Shown: positions 1-6,668 of the stretch, piece by piece
Layout of the letters: every line of letters begins with the position of its first letter
How positions within the stretch are numbered: position 1 is the stretch's first letter
Assembly (NCBI GenBank): GCA_964443325.1
Contig: CAYUCL010000035.1
Location: 1-21,504, forward strand
Origin: DAOUVR01 sp034430535
Lineage (GTDB): Bacteria > Chloroflexota > Dehalococcoidia > E44-bin15
Direction: 5' to 3'
DNA: 21,504 nt
The notes under the pieces: generated by a model
Seen by the model: the letters and a program-made list of their open reading frames with translations, nothing else
Told to the model about the DNA's origin: nothing
Database searches by the model: none
Program-made: the position numbers and the translations under genes

Positions 1-458
1 TTATCACCTGCAACAGCGTGCTTCCGATAGACACGGCAGGCCGTGGGGAGGAGACGTCCCTGACCTCAGCGTCAAAGCTGTGGCGGGAGCGCCGCGAGAT
101 CCTCGGCCTGGTGGGGACAAAGTGCAAGCGCTGTGGCACGCCACAGTACCCACCGCAGCGAGTATGCGTAAACCCCGCTTGTGGAGCGATTGACGAGATG
201 GAGGACTATCGCTTCTCCGACAAGACGGGGCACATCTTCACCTACACCGGGGACCTGCTGGCCTTCAGCCCCAACCCGCCATCGCTATACGGGGTGATAA
301 ACTTCGATGGTGGTGGGAGGTATTTGATGGACCTCACTGACTGCGAGCAGGACAAGGTGCAGGTAGGCCTACCGGTGGAGTTGAGCTTCCGCCGCAAGTA
401 TATCGATAGGGTTGGCGTCAGCGGCTACTTCTGGAAGGCAAGGCCAATAACGGAGTAA
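1..458 (+). CDS. DUF35 (OB-fold/zinc-ribbon) acyl-CoA-binding protein, 5' partial, probably C-terminus of an HMG-CoA-synthase-like fusion (copy 1)
   Basis: The reading frame is open from base 3 to the stop at 456-458, so the N-terminus lies outside the window. A GTG at 18 would give 146 aa but has no convincing ribosome-binding site. The visible part holds a linker ending in LWRERREILGL, then a zinc ribbon with two Cys pairs (CKRC and CVNPAC), then an OB-fold (from about HIFTYTGDLLAF to VELSFRRK). This is the DUF35 architecture. DUF35 proteins bridge thiolases to HMG-CoA synthases in archaea and support the Ltp2-type aldolases of actinobacterial steroid degradation. The linker sequence resembles that of HMG-CoA-synthase/DUF35 fusion proteins, so I infer a fusion. 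The thiolase partner follows on the same strand. A near-identical copy lies inverted at the other window end, with about 3 amino-acid differences by eye. Confidence 0.8.
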   Translation, partial: ITCNSVLPIDTAGRGEETSLTSASKLWRERREILGLVGTKCKRCGTPQYPPQRVCVNPACGAIDEMEDYRFSDKTGHIFTYTGDLLAFSPNPPSLYGVINFDGGGRYLMDLTDCEQDKVQVGLPVELSFRRKYIDRVGVSGYFWKARPITE

Positions 459-459
459 A

Positions 460-613
460 CGTTTGCGGCCGACTGGCCACCAACGAATATAGAGGGTAGC
501 CTGTCACGCAAATGTAGGGTAGCCTGGAGCAGATGCTCCAGGCATGGTTGGTTGGTAGACAGAGTCGCCTCTGGAGACAGGAGACCTAAGGCGACCAACC
601 CAACAAAGACAAA
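460..613. mobile_element. ~150-bp palindromic insertion between DUF35 and thiolase genes
   Basis: In copy 2 of this gene pair the DUF35 stop codon runs straight into the thiolase ribosome-binding site. Here the same flanks are split by about 150 bp. The insert contains a perfect 10-bp-arm palindrome (GCCTGGAGCA, two bases, then its complement, 517-538) and a larger inverted repeat with GGTTGG near 548 and CCAACC at its right end. The palindrome core (GAGCAGATGCTC) recurs at 19224-19280 and 19441-19473. No ORF is present, so it behaves like a small non-autonomous element. Confidence 0.6.
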
Positions 614-630
614 AGAGGGAGGTAATAGAA

Positions 631-1803
631 ATGTCTGAAGGGATTAAGGATAAAGTTGCCATCATCGGGATGGGTTGCACCAAATTTGGCGAGCTGTGGG
701 ACAAGAGCGGCGACGACCTGATGGTCGACGCGTTCAAGGAGTGTATGGAGGATGCCGGGATAGAGAGGAACGATATCGATGTAGCTTACTGGGGCGCTTG
801 CTTCCCGATGCAGGGGCTTAGCGGTATGCCGCTATCCATGCTATTGCACCTGCCATTTATCGGGGTGACCCATGTAGAGAATCTGTGTGCCAGTGGCACC
901 GAGGCGCTCAGAGCTGCCACCTACTCAGTGGCCTCGGGTGCCTCAGATATTGCCCTGGCCATCGGGGTGGAGAAGCTGAAGGATGTCGGCTATGGTGGGC
1001 TTCCCGCCTTCGGTGTATCAATGACCGGGGCCAACTATACCGCCCCGGGAAGCTTTGCCATGCTGGCGACAAAGTATTTTGCCACCTACAACCTCTCACC
1101 CGAGGAAGGGAAAAGGATGATAGGCAGGGTCTCGGTGAAGAGCCATCACAATGGCACCCTGAACCCCAAGGCCCACCTGCGCCGCGAGGTCACTCTTGAT
1201 GACGTGATAAAATCACCCATAGTTGCCTGGCCCCTGGGGCTTTACGACTGCTGCGGGGTAAGCGATGGTTCAGCAGCGGCCATCGTGGTGAAGGCTGAGG
1301 AGGCGAAGAAGTTCAGGTCCGACCCGGTATACGTCAAGGCGCTGCAGATCGCTATAAGCTCAGGTGAAGAGATAGAATACACCGACTTCGACTTTGCCCA
1401 TGTGGAGTCGACCCGCCGTGCTGCGGTGAGGGCGTATAAAGAGGCGGGAATCAAGAACGCCCGCGAGGAGATAAGCATGGCTGAGCTTCATGACTGCTTC
1501 TCCATCACTGAGACCGTTACTTATGAGGATCTTCAGTTCAGTCCCATAGGCCACGCCAGGGAAGATATCGAATCGGGGTTCTATGACCTCGATGGCGACT
1601 TGCCGGTGCAGCCGGATGGCGGGCTGAAGTGCTTCGGCCACCCCATCGGCGCCTCGGGGCTAAGGATGATCTACGAGATGTACAAGCAGCTTCAGGGGAA
1701 GGCAGATGCCCGCCAGATAAAGGACCCCAAACTGGGGCTCACTCACAACCTGGGCGGCTTTCCTCAAGGCAATGTTTGCTCCGTCGCCATCGTCGGACTG
1801 TAA
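631..1803 (+). CDS. SCP2/SCPx-type thiolase (acetyl-CoA acyltransferase family), copy 1
   Basis: This is a 390-aa full-length thiolase-fold protein. The ATG is preceded by GAGGGAGG at 615-622. Visible active-site features are the nucleophile Cys86 in ENLCASGTEA, the HDCF motif at residues 287-290 typical of SCPx-like thiolases, His337 in CFGHPIGASG, and Cys383 near the C-terminus. Thiolases of this branch cleave 3-ketoacyl-CoA or condense acyl-CoA units. Neighbouring DUF35 proteins often form a stable complex with them and hand over intermediates. With ACADs downstream, a degradative beta-oxidation-like role is most likely, though a thiolase/HMG-CoA-synthase condensing complex is also possible. 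ACAD1 begins 32 bp after the stop, consistent with one operon. The copy at 19854-21026 differs at about 38 residues by eye. Confidence 0.9.
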   Translation: MSEGIKDKVAIIGMGCTKFGELWDKSGDDLMVDAFKECMEDAGIERNDIDVAYWGACFPMQGLSGMPLSMLLHLPFIGVTHVENLCASGTEALRAATYSVASGASDIALAIGVEKLKDVGYGGLPAFGVSMTGANYTAPGSFAMLATKYFATYNLSPEEGKRMIGRVSVKSHHNGTLNPKAHLRREVTLDDVIKSPIVAWPLGLYDCCGVSDGSAAAIVVKAEEAKKFRSDPVYVKALQIAISSGEEIEYTDFDFAHVESTRRAAVRAYKEAGIKNAREEISMAELHDCFSITETVTYEDLQFSPIGHAREDIESGFYDLDGDLPVQPDGGLKCFGHPIGASGLRMIYEMYKQLQGKADARQIKDPKLGLTHNLGGFPQGNVCSVAIVGL

Positions 1804-1835
1804 AGATTCCTAGAAACGAAAGGAGCGTGGGTGGC

Positions 1836-3029
1836 ATGGACTTTGAGTTTACCCCAGAGCAACTGGCGCTCAAAAAGGAGTTTGAAGATTACGCAATTGA
1901 GCTAATGAAAGACGCACCCCCCGGTTGGGGGACATCGCTGGAGTTTCAGTATTCCGAAATAGGCTGGGACTTTACCAAGAGGACGCATAAGAAGATAGCC
2001 GGTAAAGGCTGGCTGGTTCGCCCTTGGCCTAAAGAATACGGGGGGGTGGACGCCCCCATCGTCGAGCAGCTTATGTTCAACATGGCGATGGGATACCATA
2101 GAGTACCAGCGGCCGATGTTTTTGGCGTTGGTATGATAGGGCCAACCCTCCTTGCCGTCGGCACTGACGAGCAGAGGAAGGAGCACCTTCCCCCCATTGC
2201 CCGCGCCGAGATATACTGGTGCCAGGGGTGGAGCGAGCCCAACTCAGGCTCGGACCTGGCATCCCTGGTTACCCGCGCTGTCAGGTCGGGGGATGAGTAC
2301 ATCGTCAACGGTCAAAAGACCTGGACAACTAACGCCCACAACGCCGACTGGACCTTTATGCTCGCCAGAACCAACCCAGAGGAAAAGAGGAGCCGCGGGC
2401 TAACGTTCCTACTGGCGGACATGAAGAGTCCCGGGATTACCGTCCGCCCCCTGGTGGGCATGAATGGGGAGCACTTTTTCAATGAGGTCTACTTTGACGA
2501 TGTACATGTCCCGGTAAGGAACCGGCTCGGGGAGGAGAATCAAGGCTGGGCTATCACCAGGGCAACGATGAACTTTGAGAGGTCTGGCATCGGTGGACTG
2601 GCAGAAGCGCAGCGAAGCGTAGATGACCTGGTTGAGGCCTGCAAGCAGATCAAGTGGAACGGTAAAACACTGGCCGGAAACCCCTTTGTCCGCCATAGAT
2701 TGGCCCAGCTCATGATCGAGATCGAGGCGGGGAATGCCCTGGCTTACCGGGTGGCTTGGTCACAGGAGAAGGGAGACTTCCTCCAGTCAGCCCACCTCGC
2801 CTCAGCTTCGAAGGTCTACGGCACCGAGTTAGCCCAGAGGATAGCCAACACAGCCTGCCAGATATTTGGTCTCTACGGTCAAGTCTCCAATTCCAAATGG
2901 GCAGTAATGGATGGCCGGTGGCAGGGTGACTATCAGTTTATACCTGGTACCAATATCTACGCCGGCAGCTCAGAGGTCCAGAGAAACATTATTGCCACTG
3001 CCGGTCTGGGAATGCCCAGAACATGGTAA
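1836..3029 (+). CDS. acyl-CoA dehydrogenase ACAD1 (alpha-type, catalytic candidate)
   Basis: This is a 397-aa flavin-dependent acyl-CoA dehydrogenase. The ATG at 1836 follows AGGAG at 1821-1825; a GTG at 1827 is in frame but too close to it. It has the ACAD signature WSEPNSGSDLAS, then NGQKTWTTNA, GLTFLLADMKSPGI and a C-terminal EVQRNII segment. At the usual catalytic-Glu position of medium-chain enzymes (the E of YEGT) there is Ala (IYAGSSEVQ, about residue 376). A glutamate is present at residue 248 in NFERSG, the position used by isovaleryl-CoA dehydrogenase and by the ChsE4 subunit of mycobacterial steroid ACADs. It probably oxidises a branched, cyclic or bulky acyl-CoA and passes electrons to ETF. 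ACAD2 follows 55 bp downstream and is the likely partner subunit. The true substrate cannot be read from sequence. Confidence 0.9.
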   Translation: MDFEFTPEQLALKKEFEDYAIELMKDAPPGWGTSLEFQYSEIGWDFTKRTHKKIAGKGWLVRPWPKEYGGVDAPIVEQLMFNMAMGYHRVPAADVFGVGMIGPTLLAVGTDEQRKEHLPPIARAEIYWCQGWSEPNSGSDLASLVTRAVRSGDEYIVNGQKTWTTNAHNADWTFMLARTNPEEKRSRGLTFLLADMKSPGITVRPLVGMNGEHFFNEVYFDDVHVPVRNRLGEENQGWAITRATMNFERSGIGGLAEAQRSVDDLVEACKQIKWNGKTLAGNPFVRHRLAQLMIEIEAGNALAYRVAWSQEKGDFLQSAHLASASKVYGTELAQRIANTACQIFGLYGQVSNSKWAVMDGRWQGDYQFIPGTNIYAGSSEVQRNIIATAGLGMPRTW

Positions 3030-3084
3030 ATGAAACAAGATGTAGCGTCGCCTCTCTGAGGCAACGAAGGAAGGAAGCGTAACG

Positions 3085-4218
3085 ATGAACCTAGATTTCA
3101 CCGAAGAGCAGGAAATGCTTAGAACCTCGGCTCGCGATTTCCTTACCACCGAGTGCCCCAAGACACTGGTCAGGGAGATCGAGGAGGACGAGAAAGGGTA
3201 TTCCCCCGAGCTATGGCAGAAGATGGCGGAGCTGGGGTGGATGGGACTGGTCATCCCCGATGAGTATGATGGCATGGGAATGGAGTTCTTCGACCTCATT
3301 ATTCTCCTCGAGGAGATGGGACGAAATATCCTGCCTGGACCATTCTTTTCCACCGTGGTCCTCAGTGCTATGCCCATTATTGCAGCGGGCACTGACGAGC
3401 AGAAAAAGGAGTTCCTCCCCAAAATATCCGACGGTGAAGCAATCTTCACCATGGCCCTTACCGAGCCCAGCGCCACCTATGAACCATCCGGCGTTGCGTT
3501 AAAAGCTGAAGCCCAGGGCGACAACTTCGTCCTCAATGGCACCAAGCTCTTCGTGGAGAATGCCCACATTGCTGACTATATGATAGTGGTTACCAGGACC
3601 AAGGACGTAGCCTCGCCCGAAGACGGCATCACCCTGTTCATAGTCGATGGCAAGAGCTCTGGTATTAAGACCGAGGTCATGCCCACCATCGGCGCCGACA
3701 AGCTATGCGAGGTCGTTTTTAACAACGTTACTGTTCCGAAGAACAATATGCTAGGCGAACTTGACAAGGGGTGGCCTATCGTGGCAAAGACACTGGAGCA
3801 GGCTGCCATGGCTAAATGTGCTGAAATGCTCGGCGGTTGTGAAGCAACACTGGATATGACCACCGAATACTCTAAGGAGAGGGTGCAGTACGGACGACCC
3901 ATCTCCTCATTCCAGGTGCTCCAGCATTACATGGCAAATATGTTGATATACCTGGAAACGGCGAGAAACCTCATATATGAGGCTGCCTGGATGGTATCAG
4001 AGGGGATGCCTTGCACCCAACTGGTAGCTGCAGCCAAGGGATGGACTAACGAGGCATACAAGTTTATCACCGAGCGTGGGGTGCAGATCCACGGCGCAAT
4101 TGGCACTACCAGAGACCATGATATGGGCCTCTATTACAGGCAAGCACTGGCCGCCGACCTTGCCTTCGGCAATACCGATTTTCAGAGGGAGGTCGTCGCC
4201 AGGGAGCTAGGTCTCTAG
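3085..4218 (+). CDS. acyl-CoA dehydrogenase ACAD2 (beta-type partner)
   Basis: This 377-aa ACAD-family protein starts at an ATG preceded by AAGGAAGGAAG. Its N-terminus (FTEEQEMLRTSARDFL) is strikingly like that of ACAD4, marking the two as paralogues. The TEP signature is present but lacks the usual GSD (TEPSATYEPSG). The flavin-contact segment ERVQYGRPISSFQVLQH is intact. The medium-chain catalytic position is lost (AFGNTDFQ), but Glu238 in TLEQAAMAKC aligns with ACAD1 Glu248. Tandem unequal ACADs of this sort form alpha2beta2 heterotetramers in actinobacterial steroid catabolism, with FAD and catalysis shared unevenly. I infer the same pairing with ACAD1. A repeat-filled gap follows, so the transcript may end or weaken here. 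Confidence 0.88.
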   Translation: MNLDFTEEQEMLRTSARDFLTTECPKTLVREIEEDEKGYSPELWQKMAELGWMGLVIPDEYDGMGMEFFDLIILLEEMGRNILPGPFFSTVVLSAMPIIAAGTDEQKKEFLPKISDGEAIFTMALTEPSATYEPSGVALKAEAQGDNFVLNGTKLFVENAHIADYMIVVTRTKDVASPEDGITLFIVDGKSSGIKTEVMPTIGADKLCEVVFNNVTVPKNNMLGELDKGWPIVAKTLEQAAMAKCAEMLGGCEATLDMTTEYSKERVQYGRPISSFQVLQHYMANMLIYLETARNLIYEAAWMVSEGMPCTQLVAAAKGWTNEAYKFITERGVQIHGAIGTTRDHDMGLYYRQALAADLAFGNTDFQREVVARELGL

Positions 4219-4282
4219 CAAGCACAAATATAGGTAACATGGGGTAAGGTGAACAACGCCATATAGGGCTGGTATTACCATT

Positions 4283-4376
4283 GTGTCATTGCGAGCGGAG
4301 CGAAGCAATCTAACCGCTTTGCATGCTCCACACCGAGATTGCTTCCCCTTCACTTTGTGAAGGGTCGCAATGACAC
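4283..4376. repeat. palindromic repeat family A, copy A1
   Basis: The ends GTGTCATTGCGA and TCGCAATGACAC are perfect 12-bp inverted repeats. Inside are AAGCAATCT/AGATTGCTT-type arms and a CCCTTCAC/GTGAAGGG hairpin. Five other copies or fragments lie in this window. The 4219-4573 gap is otherwise filled by repeat B1 and holds no ORF I would call. Confidence 0.85.
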
Positions 4377-4426
4377 GAGAAACCATGTAGGGTGAGCGGA
4401 ACAATATCCTCCCTACCTTGGCAGGA

Positions 4427-4576
4427 GCAAGAATAAGGGGAGTACAGAGGGGTCTCCCTCTCTCCAGAGGCGAGTCGCCTTTGGAGACTGACAGGGTACT
4501 AGGGGTGTCCCCTAGTTATATCTATTTTCCCATATCCTTGAGGAGAGTCCTTCAGCAGAAGGAAGGGGGTAAGGTG
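4427..4576 (+). repeat. repeat family B, copy B1, ending on the HIT start codon
   Basis: Family B reads as AGCAAGAATAAGGGGAGT, two G/C hairpins (one of the form TAGGGGTGTCCCCTA), an AT stretch, a CCTTGAGGAGAG-type hairpin, then GGGGGTAAGGTG. Copies lie at 4972-5075, 5140-5253 and 8278-8391, with fragments or inverted copies at 12284-12328, 19396-19433 and 19695-19833. In B1 a small GTCCTTCAGC-type hairpin is embedded in the distal arm. Its last three bases are the GTG that starts the HIT gene. Confidence 0.75.
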
Positions 4577-4918
4577 AACCAAGACTGTATCTTCTGCCGG
4601 ATTATCGCCGGCGAAATCGAGAGCGACATCCTTTACCAGGATGACGAGGTGTTCGCCATCCGCGACATCAGGCCTCAAGCCCCAACCCACCTGCTTATCA
4701 TTACAAAAATCCATATCCCATCGCTTGTCGAGGTGAACGCGGAGCAGAAGGGGCTGCTGGGTCACATGATACATGTGGCCAACGAGCTGGCGAGAGAGCA
4801 GGGGGTCGCCGAAAGCGGCTACCGTCTGGTGGTAAACACCGGACCCCATTCCGGTCAACTGGTTGCCCACCTTCATCTTCACCTCCTCGGCGGTCGCATA
4901 CTAGGAAGGCTGGGATAA
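4574..4918 (+). CDS. HIT-family (histidine triad, HINT-like) nucleotide-binding protein
   Basis: This 114-aa protein starts at GTG 4574 (NQDCIFCRIIAGEIES). The frame stays open to 4418, but the family's N-terminal Cys-x-x-Cys sits four residues after this start, which fixes it. The histidine triad is HLHLHLLGG near the C-terminus, and QAPTHLLIITKIHI is the usual middle strand. HINT-type proteins are cytosolic hydrolases of purine nucleoside phosphoramidates and AMP-lysine. The ribosome-binding site (AAGGAAGGGGGT) and the GTG both lie in the tail of repeat B1. It sits alone between two repeat-filled gaps inside the ACAD cluster, with no clear link to acyl-CoA metabolism. Confidence 0.9.
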   Translation: MNQDCIFCRIIAGEIESDILYQDDEVFAIRDIRPQAPTHLLIITKIHIPSLVEVNAEQKGLLGHMIHVANELAREQGVAESGYRLVVNTGPHSGQLVAHLHLHLLGGRILGRLG

Positions 4919-4937
4919 TATCAAACGAAGGGGGTGT

Positions 4938-5075
4938 TACCACTATGTTATTGCGACCCTTCACAAAGTGAAGGGGAGTCCAGAGGGGTATCCCCTATGG
5001 CGGGGGCCTGGGGGTGTCCCCCAGCTATATTTATTTCCCCCTCTCCTTGAGGAGAGGGGGCCAGGGGGTAAGGTG
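4938..5075 (+). repeat. fused partial family A (A2) and full family B (B2)
   Basis: The left end of an A element (ATTGCGACCCTTCAC and its hairpin partner GTGAAGGG) runs directly into B2 at about 4972. B2 carries AGAGGGGTATCCCCTA and CTGGGGGTGTCCCCCAG hairpins and ends GGGGGTAAGGTG. No gene follows this copy. Confidence 0.75.
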
Positions 5076-5139
5076 CTCAAACCCACATGGCGGGTGGTAA
5101 AATATCCTACCTCCCTCGAAGAGTCTTCGACCTGGCGGT

Positions 5140-5253
5140 AGCAAGAATAAGGGGAGTCCAGAGGGGTATCCCCTATGGCTGGGGCCTGGGGGTGTCCCCC
5201 AGTAGTAATTATTCCCCCCTCTCCTTGAGGAGAGGGGGCTAGGGGGAAAGGTG
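5140..5253 (+). repeat. repeat family B, copy B3
   Basis: It is nearly the same as B2, with the same AGCAAGAATAAGGGG head seen in B1. It is preceded at 5108-5140 by a CCTCCCTCGAAGAGTCTTCG mini-palindrome. The 4919-5400 gap consists of A2, B2 and B3 plus about 150 bp of plain leader sequence before ACAD3. Confidence 0.75.
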
Positions 5254-5400
5254 ATAAACACATATAGGGCGGGTAGGTGGGACAAAATCCTCACTCCCCT
5301 AGCTATGACAGGATTGGGACAGAGTCAAGGAGGTGATGCAGGCTGCTGAATACATATTTTTACAGAGTTAGTCTAGAATTTCTTTGCAGGAGGAGTCGAT

Positions 5401-6636
5401 ATGGAGTTCGGATTTACTGAAGACCAGGAGAAACTAAGAGAAGAAATCATTGATTTCTACCGCAATGAGCTGCCTGAAGACATGGAGGGCGGTGTTGCTG
5501 GCAGCGGTGTTCCTGCCCTGAATGAAGAGCTGCAGTCTTTCTGGATGGATATGCAGAAGAAGGCTGGGGCCAAAGGTTACTTGGCTTCAGGCTGGCCTAA
5601 AGAGACCGGCGGCCTGGGTTTTGGCCACCTCGAAGTAGGGGTCGCTAACGAAGTGGAAGCATACTGGGGCGTCGCCTGGCCCAACCTCATAGGTCTGCAC
5701 ATATGCGGGCCTGGCATCCACCTGTTCGGCACCGAAGAGCAGAAGAAGCGCCTTCTTCCCGAGATATCCAGCGGTGAGAAGACATGGTTCGAGTGCTTTA
5801 CCGAGCCCGATGCCGGCACCGATGAAGCCAACCAGCAGACCCGGGCGGTAAAGGACGGCGACTACTACGTAATCAATGGCCAGAAGATCTATATCACCGG
5901 TAGATTTAGACCCGATTGGCTTTACGTTGAGGCCAGGACCGCCGATACCATTCCCAAGCATAGAGGGCTTACCCTGTTCGCTTTCCCCACCGATACGCCA
6001 GGGGTGAGCATCAGGCCATTGCCTTGCATGGGCGGGTATACGTCCAGCGAGGTCTTCTTCGATGACGTAAGGGTGCATAAGGATACCATGGTGGGCCAGG
6101 AGAACCAGGGCTTCTACCATGTCATGCAGACCTTCGAGTTCGAGAGGTCCAATACTGGCGGAGCGGCAGGCGCAAAGCGAAGGTTACAGCAGCTCATTCA
6201 GTTTTGCAGGGAGGAGAAGCGCAACGGCAAGCCGCTCATCGAGGACCCGGATATCCGAAAGAAGCTAGCCCAGATGGCTATCGACATCGAGGTGCTGCGT
6301 CTCTCCGCCTGGCGCACCTGCTGGAGATTCGGCGAGAGGCAGCGCCTAGGCCCACTGGACTTCGACCTCACCGGTTTCTTTACTCGAATGAACGGTGAAA
6401 AGCACCCGGCGTGGATGCTGGAGGTTCTGGGAGTCTACGGCCAGCTCAGGCAAGGGTCAAAGTGGGCCAAGTTGCGTGGAGGGCTGGAGCGTGCATGGCA
6501 GGTAACCCGCAGCATGCACTATGCCGGAACAACCGAAGTAATGAAGCTCGTGCTCGCCGGCAGAGTGCTCGGCCTGCCCAGAATACCAGCCAAGCTGAAC
6601 ACCACGATCATGCAGGCTCTGCAGGAAAAGAAATAG
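5401..6636 (+). CDS. acyl-CoA dehydrogenase ACAD3 (alpha-type, catalytic candidate)
   Basis: This is a 411-aa ACAD. The ATG is preceded by AGGAGGAG at 5388-5395. It carries TEPDAGTDEANQQTRAV, NGQKIYITGRF, GLTLFAFPTDTPGVSIRPL and SSEVFFDDVRV in the normal order, and ends MHYAGTTEVMKLVLAGRVLG. As in ACAD1, the medium-chain catalytic Glu is replaced by Ala in YAGTTEV, and a Glu stands at residue 248 in FEFERSNTGG. It is distinct enough from ACAD1 to expect a different substrate, perhaps a different step of the same pathway. ACAD4 starts 32 bp downstream, so the two are surely co-transcribed. Substrate unknown. Confidence 0.9.
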   Translation: MEFGFTEDQEKLREEIIDFYRNELPEDMEGGVAGSGVPALNEELQSFWMDMQKKAGAKGYLASGWPKETGGLGFGHLEVGVANEVEAYWGVAWPNLIGLHICGPGIHLFGTEEQKKRLLPEISSGEKTWFECFTEPDAGTDEANQQTRAVKDGDYYVINGQKIYITGRFRPDWLYVEARTADTIPKHRGLTLFAFPTDTPGVSIRPLPCMGGYTSSEVFFDDVRVHKDTMVGQENQGFYHVMQTFEFERSNTGGAAGAKRRLQQLIQFCREEKRNGKPLIEDPDIRKKLAQMAIDIEVLRLSAWRTCWRFGERQRLGPLDFDLTGFFTRMNGEKHPAWMLEVLGVYGQLRQGSKWAKLRGGLERAWQVTRSMHYAGTTEVMKLVLAGRVLGLPRIPAKLNTTIMQALQEKK

Positions 6637-6668
6637 CCAAGGACCGCAAACGGAAAGGAGTAGGGATT

